NCBI RefSeq assembly: GCF_025822765.1
Contig: NZ_JACKUK010000023.1
Location: 639,535-703,534, forward strand
Length of the DNA: 64,000 bases
Source: Mycobacterium barrassiae
GTDB lineage: Bacteria > Actinomycetota > Actinomycetes > Mycobacteriales > Mycobacteriaceae
Direction: 5' to 3'
Shown: positions 1-9,480 of the stretch, piece after piece
How the letters are laid out: each line of letters starts with the position of its first letter
How positions within the stretch are numbered: the stretch's first letter is position 1
Made by a program: the position numbers and the translations under genes
The notes under the pieces: generated by a model
The model's input: only the letters and a program-made list of their open reading frames with translations
Told to the model about the DNA's origin: nothing
Database searches by the model: none

Positions 1-37
1 GTCCATGGGCCCACTCGCCGGAGAGGAACGTCCCCCG

Positions 38-1222
38 ATGACGACATCCGAGGTCAGCGATGAGGATTTCCAGGAGATCCTGGCGCAGACACGACACTTC
101 GTCCGCACCGCCGTCGTCCCCCGCGAGCAGGAGATCCTCGCCGACGACCGGGTGCCCGACGATCTGCGCGAGCAGGCCAAGAAGATGGGGCTTTTCGGTT
201 ACGCGATCCCTCAGGAATGGGGCGGGCTCGGTCTGAATCTCGCGCAGGACGTCGAGCTCGCGATGGAGCTGGGCTATACCTCGCTGGCGCTGCGTTCGAT
301 GTTCGGCACCAACAACGGCATCGCCGGACAGGTGCTCGTCGGGTTCGGCACCGATGAGCAGAAGTCGCGGTGGCTCGAGCCGATGGCCACCGGCGACGTG
401 GTCGCCTCCTTCGCGCTGACCGAACCGGGCGCCGGGTCCAACCCGTCGGGGTTACGCACGAAGGCCGTCCGTGACGGCTCCGAAGATGACGCAGATTGGA
501 TCATCAACGGCCAGAAGCGTTTTATCACCAACGCGCCGACGGCCAACCTCTTCGTCGTCTTCGCGCGGACCCGCCCGGCCGACGACAAGGGTGCGGGCAT
601 TGCGGTGTTCCTCGTCCCCGCCGACACCGACGGAGTGGTGGTCGGCGCCAAGGACGCCAAGATGGGCCAGGAAGGCGCCTGGACGTCCGACGTCAGCTTC
701 GACGACGTTCGCGTACCCGCGAGCGCACTCATCGGCGGCAGCGAGGACATCGGATACCGGGCGGCGATGACCTCGCTGGCGCGGGGCCGCGTCCACATCG
801 CGGCGCTGGCCGTCGGCACCGCACAGCGCGCGCTCGACGAGTCGGTCGCGTACGCGGCCACCGCCACGCAGGGCGGTACCCCGATCGGCAACTTCCAGCT
901 CGTGCAGGCGATGATCGCCGACCAGCAGACCGGCGTGCTCGCCGGGCGGGCGCTGGTGCGCGACACCGCCAAGCTGTGGGTCAGTGGCGAGGACCGCCGG
1001 ATCGCACCGTCGGCCGCGAAGCTGTTCTGCACCGAAATGGTCGGTCAGGTAGCCGATCTCGCGGTGCAGATCCACGGCGGCAGCGGATACATGCGGGAGG
1101 TCCCCGTCGAGCGCATCTACCGTGATGTCCGTCTGCTGCGCCTCTACGAGGGCACCAGTGAGATCCAGCGACTCATCATCGGGGGCAACCTCGTCAAAGC
1201 CGCACAAAGGGAGAGCAAATGA
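38..1222 (+). CDS. Acyl-CoA dehydrogenase (FadE type)
   Basis: This is a 394-residue FAD-dependent acyl-CoA dehydrogenase that would introduce a trans-2 double bond into an acyl-CoA in a beta-oxidation-type pathway. Both family signatures are visible: the FALTEPGAGSNPSG block near residue 130 and the C-terminal QIHGGSGYMRE plus LYEGTSEIQR blocks. The Glu of YEG, the usual catalytic base, is present, so it should be active as a homomer. An upstream in-frame ATG exists at position 5, but the ATG at 38 follows a GAGAGGAA ribosome-binding site and fits the family length. The stop overlaps the next gene by four bases (ATGA), so the two are probably cotranscribed. The substrate cannot be read from the sequence. 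Confidence 0.93.
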   Translation: MTTSEVSDEDFQEILAQTRHFVRTAVVPREQEILADDRVPDDLREQAKKMGLFGYAIPQEWGGLGLNLAQDVELAMELGYTSLALRSMFGTNNGIAGQVLVGFGTDEQKSRWLEPMATGDVVASFALTEPGAGSNPSGLRTKAVRDGSEDDADWIINGQKRFITNAPTANLFVVFARTRPADDKGAGIAVFLVPADTDGVVVGAKDAKMGQEGAWTSDVSFDDVRVPASALIGGSEDIGYRAAMTSLARGRVHIAALAVGTAQRALDESVAYAATATQGGTPIGNFQLVQAMIADQQTGVLAGRALVRDTAKLWVSGEDRRIAPSAAKLFCTEMVGQVADLAVQIHGGSGYMREVPVERIYRDVRLLRLYEGTSEIQRLIIGGNLVKAAQRESK

Positions 1223-2046
1223 GCGGGCGCCTAGCCGGCAGGGTCGCATTCATCACCGGAGCAGCACGCGGGCAGGGCCGCGCGCATGCGGTCCGCATGG
1301 CCACCGAGGGCGCCGACATCATCGCCGTCGACATCGCGGGGCCACTGCCTGAATGTGTCCCCTACCCGTCGGCGACGCCGGAGGATCTCAAGGAGACGGT
1401 GCGACTGGTCGAGGCCACCGGGCAGCGCGTCCTGTCCTACGCCGTGGACACCCGCGACCACGACGGGTTGCGCAAGGCCGTCGACGACGGCGTCGCCGAG
1501 TTGGGCCGGCTCGACATCATCGTCGCCAACGCGGGCATCACCGCGCCGCACGCCTGGAACGCGATCACCCCGGACGAGTGGCGCGACGTCATCGACGTCA
1601 ACCTCACCGGTACCTGGAACACGGTGATGGCCGGTGCTCAGCACATCGTCGACGGCGGCCGCGGCGGGTCGATCATCCTGATCAGCTCGGCCGCCGGAGT
1701 CAAGCTGCAGCCGTTCATGATTCACTACACGGCCAGCAAGCACGCCGTCACGGGGATGGCGCGCGCGTTCGCCGCCGAACTCGGCACGCATTCGATTCGC
1801 GTCAACAGCGTGCACCCCGGCCCCGTCGTCACCGAGATGGGGTCGCCGGAGATGGTCGAGGCGATCGCCAAGGCTGCCGAGGTCGTCGGCAACAGCGCCC
1901 TGCTGAACGTGCTGACGCCCTTCCTGCCGTCCTGGGTGGCGCAGCCCGAAGACATCGCCGACGCCGTCTGTTGGCTGGCCAGTGACGAGTCGAAAATGGT
2001 GACGGCGCAGGCGATATCGGTCGACCAGGGTTCGACGCAGTTCTGA
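1219..2046 (+). CDS. Mycofactocin-type short-chain dehydrogenase/reductase
   Basis: A 275-residue SDR oxidoreductase. The N-terminal TGAARGQGRAHAV glycine motif, followed by a long insert before the next strand (around residues 35-65), is typical of the mycofactocin-coupled SDR subfamily. Members of that subfamily hold NAD tightly and pass electrons to mycofactocin. The NAG motif (IIVANAGIT), the ISSAAG serine and the YTASK catalytic Tyr/Lys are all present. It overlaps the preceding acyl-CoA dehydrogenase by four bases, suggesting that both act on the same alcohol/acyl-CoA route. The mycofactocin link is inferred from subfamily features; the substrate is unknown. Confidence 0.88.
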   Translation: MSGRLAGRVAFITGAARGQGRAHAVRMATEGADIIAVDIAGPLPECVPYPSATPEDLKETVRLVEATGQRVLSYAVDTRDHDGLRKAVDDGVAELGRLDIIVANAGITAPHAWNAITPDEWRDVIDVNLTGTWNTVMAGAQHIVDGGRGGSIILISSAAGVKLQPFMIHYTASKHAVTGMARAFAAELGTHSIRVNSVHPGPVVTEMGSPEMVEAIAKAAEVVGNSALLNVLTPFLPSWVAQPEDIADAVCWLASDESKMVTAQAISVDQGSTQF

Positions 2047-2062
2047 CCCTTTCGCGACCCCT

Positions 2063-2124
2063 CGCGAGCAGACGCAAAAGTCCCCGAACACGCGGCGTGT
2101 CGGGGACTTTTGCGTCTGCTCGCG
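2063..2124. terminator. Long perfect hairpin between convergent genes
   Basis: Two 25-base arms (2063-2087 and 2100-2124) are perfectly complementary, begin CGCGAGCAGACGC and enclose a 12-base loop that can itself pair. The hairpin lies between the converging SDR and MaoC genes, so a bidirectional transcription stop is likely. Its outer stem resembles the hairpin at 42718-42775. Confidence 0.75.
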
Positions 2125-2135
2125 GAAAGGGGTGA

Positions 2136-2588
2136 CTAGCCGAGGAAGCGGACGATCGACTCCGCCACCGCGGCGGGCTTCTCCGAGCCCTCGATCTCCA
2201 CGGTCAGCGTCATCGTTGCCTGCACGCCGCCGTCGAGCTTGTCCACCTTGGTGATCTCGGCGCGGGCGCGGATCTTCGCGCCCACCTTCACGGGCGTGAT
2301 GAAGCGAACCTTGTTGTAGCCGTAGTTGATCGCCATCGCGACGTTGGTGACCGTGTACAGCTGATGCGTGAAATGCGGCAGCAGCGACAGCGTCAGCAGA
2401 CCGTGCGCGATCGTCCCGCCGAACGGTCCACTCGCCGCCTTTTCGGGGTCGACGTGAATCCACTGATGGTCGTCGGTCGCGTCGGCGAACAGATTGACGC
2501 GCTCCTGCGTGACCTCGAGCCAGTCCGACGGTCCGAGCTGGGTGCCTTCCGCCGCGGCCAACTCGTCGAGCCCGTTGAACGTTTTCAC
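2136..2588 (-). CDS. MaoC-family hot-dog hydratase, HtdZ-like
   Basis: A 150-residue single hot-dog-fold protein of the MaoC/(R)-specific enoyl hydratase family. The hydratase motif is visible as ADATDDHQWIHVDP (catalytic Asp and His, about residues 35-50), followed by the FGGTIAHGLLTLSL helix. Length and sequence closely resemble M. tuberculosis Rv0130 (HtdZ), a (3R)-hydroxyacyl-thioester dehydratase. The GTG start at 2588 is preceded by a strong AAGGAG site. It lies 11 bases downstream of purU on the same strand. The exact acyl substrate is inferred only from the family. Confidence 0.9.
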   Translation of the reverse strand: MKTFNGLDELAAAEGTQLGPSDWLEVTQERVNLFADATDDHQWIHVDPEKAASGPFGGTIAHGLLTLSLLPHFTHQLYTVTNVAMAINYGYNKVRFITPVKVGAKIRARAEITKVDKLDGGVQATMTLTVEIEGSEKPAAVAESIVRFLG

Positions 2589-2599
2589 TGCTGCTCCTT

Positions 2600-3496
<897 letters not shown>

Positions 3497-3544
3497 CTAC
3501 ATCAGGGTGTCACACCAACGGCCCCGAAGTGCCCGATCGAATCG

Positions 3545-4468
3545 CTAGCGGCCGACGCTCGGATAACCGTCGCCCCAGGCACAACGCGCCACGGGTGACT
3601 GGCCGCGCGTCTGACGCAGACCGGCATGCACCTGCCGGATGTCGGGTCGGCACGACGACATGACGCCGGACGCCAGCGGCTCCGACGTGATCAGCTCGAG
3701 CCGGCCGAACCGACTCGCCTGCCGGCCGACGAGGCAGACCTTCACGTCCGCATCACCCGCGGGGAATCGATGAGGAGCCGTCATGTTGAGGCGCGGATTG
3801 CTGGTGGCGAACGTGACGCCGTACCGGGCGTGTACTGCCAGTTCCCCGCGGGGGGTGTCGAAGACCGCACCGACGGCGTCACCATCTTCGATCACCAGAC
3901 GTTGCAGCGCGCAGTCGGGCTGTAGCTCGATGCCCCGGTCGTGTGCCTGGGCCGCTACCCAGTCGAAAACCGAACCGCTGGCGCAGTCGGCGGGCGACAT
4001 CGACCCGATCTCGGCGACTTCGATCCGCTCACCGTCCGCGATGTGCTGCGTCGTCGTTCCGAAGTCGGCAAGCCGCGTGTGCAGGAATCCGTATGGCGAT
4101 GCCAGGCATCGCGCCGCCCAGTCTCGAAGCCGTGCACCGACGAACGGTGCGATCGTGCGACCCACCTCGGCGGGAACATCGCGTACGACGCTGATCGGGA
4201 CATCGACCGAGCGCGCATGCTGACGGACCAGGCCGACATCGGAGGACAGTGACGACAGGTAGGCGCTTGTCTCGGGGTCCACGAAATCGGCGGGGTCCCC
4301 GAGGTTCAGCCGCTCGGCGGGAACGGCGGATGCATCGGCAACTGTGCCGATACCCAGCGATGCGGTCGCGAAGACCGCGGCGCCGAGATCGACGACGGAG
4401 ATCGCGGATGCCAGTCCAGCGACACCGAAGCCGGTGCACACCACGTCGACGTCGAGATCCCAGTTCAC
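3545..4468 (-). CDS. FAD-binding-like protein, possibly truncated
   Basis: A 307-residue protein starting at a GTG codon. The N-terminus has a Rossmann strand and glycine turn (VDVVCTGFGVAGLASAIS, residues 7-24) like that of FAD-dependent fumarate reductase/ketosteroid dehydrogenase proteins, and about residues 195-245 resemble the middle of such flavoproteins. At 307 residues it is much shorter than the usual 480-570 and lacks an obvious C-terminal FAD-binding block. It may be a reduced paralogue or a non-catalytic relative. Function is unknown. Confidence 0.6.
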   Translation of the reverse strand: MNWDLDVDVVCTGFGVAGLASAISVVDLGAAVFATASLGIGTVADASAVPAERLNLGDPADFVDPETSAYLSSLSSDVGLVRQHARSVDVPISVVRDVPAEVGRTIAPFVGARLRDWAARCLASPYGFLHTRLADFGTTTQHIADGERIEVAEIGSMSPADCASGSVFDWVAAQAHDRGIELQPDCALQRLVIEDGDAVGAVFDTPRGELAVHARYGVTFATSNPRLNMTAPHRFPAGDADVKVCLVGRQASRFGRLELITSEPLASGVMSSCRPDIRQVHAGLRQTRGQSPVARCAWGDGYPSVGR

Positions 4469-4678
4469 GATCAGCTACCTAATTACCGCTGGTGGACGGC
4501 ATCGAGCGCCGATTGACCGAACCGAACCAGACAGTCGGAGTCACGCCGCGCCCCTTATTGGGAGGTGAGTGCTTCAAACGTGAAGCGCGCATATTGACGA
4601 AAGCCTGGGCCAATGTAATGGATTTCCCTGGAGGCTGCCAGAGGTGCGGTCGGCGGCCACGGCACCCGCATGCCCCTC

Positions 4679-4694
4679 ACCTAACTAACTAGGT
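4679..4694. promoter_or_regulatory. Candidate operator upstream of fadE pair
   Basis: ACCTAACTAACTAGGT is an imperfect palindrome (ACCTA...TAGGT) 40 bases before the first fadE start, inside the 265-base gap between divergent genes. Its position suits a repressor of the acyl-CoA dehydrogenase pair; no regulator can be assigned. Confidence 0.3.
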
Positions 4695-4733
4695 TTACTC
4701 TCTGGGTAGCGTGCTGCAGACAGGGGATCAAGC

Positions 4734-5972
4734 ATGGACCTCACGTGGTCGCCAGCCGACGTGGCATTTCGCGACGAGGTACGCGAATTTCTGAACGAGA
4801 AGCTGACTCCGGAGCTGCGACGGGCCGGTCGCCTCATGACGAGCGTCTACGCCGATCACGAGGCCAGCATGGAATGGCAGCGGATCCTCCACGAACGAGG
4901 CTGGGCCGCGCCGGCGTGGCCCGTCGAATACGGGGGCTGCGACTGGAGCCTGACTCAGCACTACATCTTCAGCCGCGAATCGCAGCTGGCGGGCGCACCC
5001 TCGTTGTCCCCGATGGGCATCCGCATGGTGGCCCACGCGCTGGTCAAGTTCGGGACCGACGAGCAGAAGGACTTCTTCCTCCCCCGCATCCTGACCGGCG
5101 AGGTGTTCTTCTGCCAGGGCTACTCCGAACCCGAGGCCGGCTCCGACCTGGCCGCGCTGTCGATGCAGGCCGTCATCGATGAATCGGTCGGCGACCTCAT
5201 CTGCACGGGAAGCAAGATCTGGACGACGCATGCCCGCGAAGCGAACTGGATGTTCGCATTGGTCCGCACGTCGAAGACGCAGAAGAAGCAGCAGGGCATC
5301 ACGTTCGTGCTCATCGACATGACATCGCCGGGCATCCAGATCCGCCCGCTGGTCATGACCTCGGGCGAGGAGGTGCAGAACCAGGTCTTCTTCGATGAGG
5401 TCCGGGTGCCCAAGGCCAACGTTCTCGGCAAGATCGACGAGGGCTGGACCGTCGCCAAGTATCTGCTGGAGTTCGAACGTGGCGGCGGCGCGTCGTCGCC
5501 CGCGCTGCAGGTGATGGCCGACGAGATCGCCACCGTCGCCGCCGATCAGCCCGCCCCCGGAGGAGGCCGGCTGCTCGACGACCCCGCGTTCGCGCGCAAG
5601 CTGGCCGACGCCCGCATCCGCACCCAGGTGCTGGAGATCCTCGAATACCGCGTGCTCGCAGCCGTCGCCGAGGGCAAGAATCCCGGGGTGGCGTCGTCGA
5701 TGCTCAAGGTGATCGCCACCGAGTTGAGTCAGACGCTCACCGAACTCGCGATGGAAGCCGCAGGACCGCGCGGCCGGGTGTACCAACCGCACGCAACCTG
5801 CCCCGGCGGTCCCGTGACCGAGTACGAGCCGCCACCGGACGGCTACGTCAGCGGTGAGGAGTGGCAGGCGGTGGCGCCGTTGCGTTACTTCAACGATCGC
5901 GCGGGCTCGATCTACGCGGGCAGCAACGAGATTCAGCGCAACATCCTGGCCAAAGCGGCTCTCGGACTCTGA
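4734..5972 (+). CDS. Acyl-CoA dehydrogenase, probable subunit of heteromeric FadE
   Basis: A 412-residue acyl-CoA dehydrogenase-fold protein (N-terminal helical domain, SEPEAGSDLAAL flavin block near residue 140, C-terminal SNEIQRNILAKA block). The position normally holding the catalytic Glu is Ala (IYAGSNEIQR, residue 395). This substitution, together with an immediately following shorter FadE, is the pattern of the alpha2beta2 acyl-CoA dehydrogenases used by mycobacteria on steroid-like side chains. An ordinary GGGGATCA site precedes the ATG. Heteromer formation is inferred from gene pairing and the missing base, not shown. Confidence 0.88.
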   Translation: MDLTWSPADVAFRDEVREFLNEKLTPELRRAGRLMTSVYADHEASMEWQRILHERGWAAPAWPVEYGGCDWSLTQHYIFSRESQLAGAPSLSPMGIRMVAHALVKFGTDEQKDFFLPRILTGEVFFCQGYSEPEAGSDLAALSMQAVIDESVGDLICTGSKIWTTHAREANWMFALVRTSKTQKKQQGITFVLIDMTSPGIQIRPLVMTSGEEVQNQVFFDEVRVPKANVLGKIDEGWTVAKYLLEFERGGGASSPALQVMADEIATVAADQPAPGGGRLLDDPAFARKLADARIRTQVLEILEYRVLAAVAEGKNPGVASSMLKVIATELSQTLTELAMEAAGPRGRVYQPHATCPGGPVTEYEPPPDGYVSGEEWQAVAPLRYFNDRAGSIYAGSNEIQRNILAKAALGL

Positions 5973-5984
5973 TCGGGGCATGAC

Positions 5985-7109
5985 ATGGACTTCAATCTGA
6001 GCGACGAACAGGAACTGCTCCGCGACGGGCTGGGTAAGTTCCTGTCGACCCGATACGACCTCGAGAAGAGCCGCGCCGCAGCCAAAACGGGGCCAGGTTG
6101 GCAACCCGATATTTGGCGTGGCTTCGCCAACGAGCTCGGCATCCTCGGTGCCGCGCTGCCCGAGGATGTCGGCGGGATCGGCGGCGGACCCGTCGAGATC
6201 ATGGTCATCGCCGAGGCACTCGGGCATGCACTGGTGGTGGAGCCCTACGTCGATACCGTCGTCGTCGCGGGTGGCCTGCTGCACCGCGCAGGCGGCCCGA
6301 TCGCGACGGCGCTGCTGGAGAAGATCGTCGAGGGCAATGCGATCTTCGCATTGGCCGCGGCCGAAGCGTCTTCGGGCGACCACTGGCAGGACGTGTCGAC
6401 GACCGCAGAGCCCGAGGGCGACGGATGGACGCTGCGCGGATCGAAGATCGTCGCGACGAGCGCGCCGCTGGCGAGCCATCTGCTGGTGACCGCCCGCACC
6501 GCCAACGGAATCTCGCTCTTCCTCGTCGACCTCGACGCACCGGGACCCGGCATCGAGATGCACAACTACCGAACGGTCGACGACCGTCGCGCGGCCGACA
6601 TCACCTTCGACGGGCTGCGGATACCCGGCGACGCGTTGCTGGGCGAGGAGGGGCAGGCCTGGCCGTCGATCGCGACAGCACGCGATGAGGGCGCCGCCGC
6701 CGTCTGCTCCGAAGCCGTCGGCTGCATGCGAAAGGTGTTGGCTGACACCGTCGAATACGCCAAGCAACGCCATCAGTTCGGGCAGCCGATCGGCAGCTTC
6801 CAGGCTCTGCAGCATCGGATGGTCGACATGTACATGGAGCTGGAGCAGTCCGTCGCCGCCGTGTACCTCGCCGTGCTCAACCTGGAGGCCGAGCCCACCG
6901 TGCGCGCGCAGGCGGTGTCGGCGGCCAAGGCCACGATCGGACGCGCGGCCCGTTTCATCGGCCAGCAGTCCGTGCAACTGCACGGCGGCATGGGGATGAC
7001 GGAAGAACTCGCGATCGGCCACTACTTCAAGCGGCTGACCGCGGTCCAGTTCGAGTTCGGGTCGACGGACTACCACGTCAGCCGGTACGCCGAGCTGTCC
7101 AGGGACTGA
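5985..7109 (+). CDS. Acyl-CoA dehydrogenase, partner FadE subunit
   Basis: A 374-residue acyl-CoA dehydrogenase-fold protein starting 12 bases after the previous fadE. The middle domain is divergent (EASSGDHWQDV in place of the usual T-E-P-G-A-G-S block), while QLHGGMGMTEELAIGHYFKR near residue 340 is conserved. Such small divergent FadEs are the second subunit of heteromeric mycobacterial dehydrogenases. Operon structure and complementary defects argue that the two proteins work as one enzyme on a bulky, perhaps sterol-derived, CoA thioester. The substrate is not deducible. Confidence 0.86.
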   Translation: MDFNLSDEQELLRDGLGKFLSTRYDLEKSRAAAKTGPGWQPDIWRGFANELGILGAALPEDVGGIGGGPVEIMVIAEALGHALVVEPYVDTVVVAGGLLHRAGGPIATALLEKIVEGNAIFALAAAEASSGDHWQDVSTTAEPEGDGWTLRGSKIVATSAPLASHLLVTARTANGISLFLVDLDAPGPGIEMHNYRTVDDRRAADITFDGLRIPGDALLGEEGQAWPSIATARDEGAAAVCSEAVGCMRKVLADTVEYAKQRHQFGQPIGSFQALQHRMVDMYMELEQSVAAVYLAVLNLEAEPTVRAQAVSAAKATIGRAARFIGQQSVQLHGGMGMTEELAIGHYFKRLTAVQFEFGSTDYHVSRYAELSRD

Positions 7110-7195
7110 TCATCGCTATCAACGAACTGCAGGGAAAGTTCGACTAAACGTCTGCATTTTGTCGATTGCGATGTGATGGCACGCCCGGAAAACCC

Positions 7196-7226
7196 TTCGA
7201 CGGCCGTGGGTGCCGACTCGTAGGGT
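7196..7226 (+). promoter_or_regulatory. Possible leaderless promoter for EamA transporter
   Basis: TTCGAC at 7196-7201 and TAGGGT at 7221-7226 (19-base spacer) could be -35 and -10 elements. The GTG at 7234 lies 7 bases after the -10, as expected for leaderless translation, which is common in mycobacteria. The spacer is long, so this is tentative. Confidence 0.35.
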
Positions 7227-7233
7227 GGCGTGG

Positions 7234-8145
7234 GTGAGCTCTCGCGGATGGATCCTGTTCCTCGCGATGAGCCTCATCTGGGGTATCCCCTACCTGCTGA
7301 TCAAGATCGCCGTCGAGGGTGTCTCGGTTCCGGTGCTGGTCTTCACTCGGGTGGCCGTCGGCGCGGCGGTCCTTCTCCCCCTGGCCCTGTCCCGCCGCAC
7401 AGTGACGATCGTGCGGAACCACTGGAAGGCGCTGGGGGGCTTCGCGTTCTTCGAGATCATCGCCGCGTGGTGGCTGCTGTCGGACGCCGAACGTCATCTG
7501 ACCAGTTCGATGACCGGGTTGCTGATCGCCGCCGCGCCGATCTTCGCCGCGGTACTCGACCGCCTCACCGGCGGTGAGCGCCTCGGCGCCAAACGCATCC
7601 TCGGGCTCGCCGTCGGCATCTCCGGTGTGGCGGTTCTCGCCGGGCCGCACATCGGCGGCAGCACCTGGCCGATCGTCGAGGTGCTGCTGGTCGCGACGTG
7701 CTACGCGATCGCGCCGCTGATCGCCGCACGGCACCTGAACGACGTGCCGGCGCTGCCGATGACAGCGGTGTGCCTGGGATTTGCCGCACTGGTTTACGCG
7801 GCGCCTGCCGCGGCGACCTGGCCCGATGAAATGCCGTCCACCCGCGTGCTTTTGGCGCTCGGTGGCCTCGCCGTGATCTGCACCGCGCTGGCGTTTCTGG
7901 TGTTCTTCGCGCTCATCCGCGAGGTCGGCGCCGCGCGTGCGCTGGTGTTCACCTACGTCAACCCCGTGGTGGCGTTGGCGGCCGGGGTGATCGTGCTCAA
8001 CGAGCCGTTGACGCCGTGGAACATCGTCGCGCTCGTTCTCATCCTCATCGGCTGTGTGCTCGCCACCCGCCGCCACGACGCTGCAACAACCGAAGCCGCA
8101 ACCCTGCCCGCTAGCCCTGTCGCGCCTGGTCCACGTACGCAGTGA
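7234..8145 (+). CDS. EamA/DMT-family membrane transporter
   Basis: About 303 residues with ten hydrophobic segments in two repeated EamA units, beginning WILFLAMSLIWGIPYLLIK and repeating near residues 145-280, where the second unit carries the FVNP-like FTYVNPVVALAAG motif. Proteins of this drug/metabolite transporter family export small metabolites or amino acids; the substrate is unknown. I prefer the GTG at 7234 because the hydrophobic region starts immediately and a -10-like TAGGGT lies just upstream; a GTG at 7210 is also in frame. The 3' end overlaps the convergent TetR gene by 35 bases. Confidence 0.85.
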   Translation: MSSRGWILFLAMSLIWGIPYLLIKIAVEGVSVPVLVFTRVAVGAAVLLPLALSRRTVTIVRNHWKALGGFAFFEIIAAWWLLSDAERHLTSSMTGLLIAAAPIFAAVLDRLTGGERLGAKRILGLAVGISGVAVLAGPHIGGSTWPIVEVLLVATCYAIAPLIAARHLNDVPALPMTAVCLGFAALVYAAPAAATWPDEMPSTRVLLALGGLAVICTALAFLVFFALIREVGAARALVFTYVNPVVALAAGVIVLNEPLTPWNIVALVLILIGCVLATRRHDAATTEAATLPASPVAPGPRTQ

Positions 8146-8737
8146 TCGTGTCGGTCAGCGCGCGCAACTCGCGGCTGACATCCACCGGTCCCGGCACCGC
8201 CATCGTGGCGACCATGGCGCCCATCAAGGTGGTCCACACCAGATTGCCGACGGCGTCGGCGCGTTCGGGTTCGAGACCCTCGGCGACGTAGCGACCGAGA
8301 TCGGTCAGAGTCGTGAACAGATCCAGCAGATGCCGCTGGTCGACGTCGGCCCGACTGGCCCGGGTCGCGATCAGAATCTCCAGCGCCGCAATGGATGTCG
8401 GGCTCAGGAAGGCCTCGGCGACGGTGTTGACGAGAAGCTCGGTCCTGGCGCGCCCCTCATACGCGCCCAATTTCGGTTCGACATCGCGCAGTTTCGCCAG
8501 CAGTTCGCTGAACCCGCGGTCGACGACGGCCATCAGCAGGCCGTCGCGATCACCGAAGTGGTACTGAATCACTCCCCAGGTGACGCCCGCTCGTTCGGTG
8601 ATGTGCTTGGCGCTCGCGGCGCCGAACCCCTCCTCGATGACGCAGCGCACGGTCTCGTCGATGACGGTCGCCCGCGTGCGGTCCGCGCGAATCTGCTTGC
8701 CATTCGCGGGACGACGCGGCGCGATATTCGAGGTCAT
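8111..8737 (-). CDS. TetR-family transcriptional regulator
   Basis: A 208-residue regulator. The N-terminal helix-turn-helix spans about residues 20-67 (ASAKHITERAGVTWGVIQYHF), followed by an all-helical ligand domain. It is preceded by another tetR gene 15 bases upstream on the same strand; the pair runs divergently from a P450. The regulator may control the EamA transporter it overlaps or the P450 set; this is contextual inference only. Confidence 0.9.
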   Translation of the reverse strand: MTSNIAPRRPANGKQIRADRTRATVIDETVRCVIEEGFGAASAKHITERAGVTWGVIQYHFGDRDGLLMAVVDRGFSELLAKLRDVEPKLGAYEGRARTELLVNTVAEAFLSPTSIAALEILIATRASRADVDQRHLLDLFTTLTDLGRYVAEGLEPERADAVGNLVWTTLMGAMVATMAVPGPVDVSRELRALTDTITAYVDQARQG

Positions 8738-8752
8738 GGTCGAGACGAAATC

Positions 8753-9316
8753 CTATCCCCCACCGCGGTCTGCGAACGCAGGCAAGACGAAACGCTCCAC
8801 CACGCGACGCTCGGCGTCAGCGTCGTCGACGGGCCAGTACAACATCGACATGACGACGCGAACGATCCATTGCGCCGCGTCGGTGTCGTCCTCGGTGAGC
8901 CCGTTCAGGTCGGTCGCGAAACCCGCCACGACCGGAGAGTCAGTGAGCCACGTCATCGCCTGTCCGCTGCGAAGCGAATTGACCAGCGACTGGCGCAGCG
9001 GATGGGTCCGGATCTCCTTGAGCGCCACGGTGATCGCCCTCCCGATCCGGTCGGCACCGGAGAGTCCGTCGACAGCGTCGCGCACCGTTTCCACGATGCG
9101 CGCCGCGGCGCGCATCAACACGGCGTCGCGGATCTCGGCCTTACCGCCGGCATGCCGGTAGATCGTCGCGCGGGAGCAGTGCACTCGCGCGGCGAGTGCG
9201 TCGACATCGAAGGCGTCCATCCCGTGGCGCGCGATCAGATCCATGGCCGCGTCGTAGATGCGTTCCGTCGCCGCGGCGCGTCGGTCGCCGCCGATCAGCC
9301 AGTCGCTGCGAGACAT
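8753..9316 (-). CDS. TetR-family transcriptional regulator
   Basis: A 187-residue regulator with a clear N-terminal HTH (about residues 15-60, VDALAARVHCSRATIYRHAGGK) and a short helical C-terminal domain. It is divergent from the cytochrome P450 gene across a 164-base intergenic region, the usual arrangement for a local repressor, and lies just upstream of a second tetR. Two adjacent, dissimilar TetR genes suggest two inducers for one neighbourhood. Confidence 0.9.
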   Translation of the reverse strand: MSRSDWLIGGDRRAAATERIYDAAMDLIARHGMDAFDVDALAARVHCSRATIYRHAGGKAEIRDAVLMRAAARIVETVRDAVDGLSGADRIGRAITVALKEIRTHPLRQSLVNSLRSGQAMTWLTDSPVVAGFATDLNGLTEDDTDAAQWIVRVVMSMLYWPVDDADAERRVVERFVLPAFADRGGG

Positions 9317-9465
9317 GCCGTCGATCTTCTCACCCTGAGACAGAAATACCCAGGATTCTCACCATTCGCACTGGCAGGAGGCGCGCCGTGAGACGCGCTC
9401 ATCGATCGCCTCCGACCTGCGATTTTCAACTTCACTCGCGTCTGTTGACGCGGTGTGTGGCGCCC

Positions 9466-9478
9466 GTCCAGCCTGGAC
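9466..9478. promoter_or_regulatory. Palindrome immediately upstream of P450 start
   Basis: GTCCAGCCTGGAC is a perfect 6-base inverted repeat around a central C, two bases before the P450 ATG. It could be an operator of the divergent TetR proteins; short GC palindromes also arise by chance. Confidence 0.3.
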
Positions 9479-9480
9479 CC

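Noticed and set aside
4728-7076. A 782-codon open frame on the minus strand opposite the fadE pair
   Set aside because: It is the antisense of two well-supported acyl-CoA dehydrogenases, has low-complexity His/Arg/Gly-rich composition and no recognisable domain; long antisense frames are common in GC-rich DNA.
8054-9391. A 445-codon plus-strand frame opposite two tetR genes
   Set aside because: Both TetR proteins have clear HTH domains on the minus strand; the plus-strand product is Arg/His/Asp-rich with no known motif.
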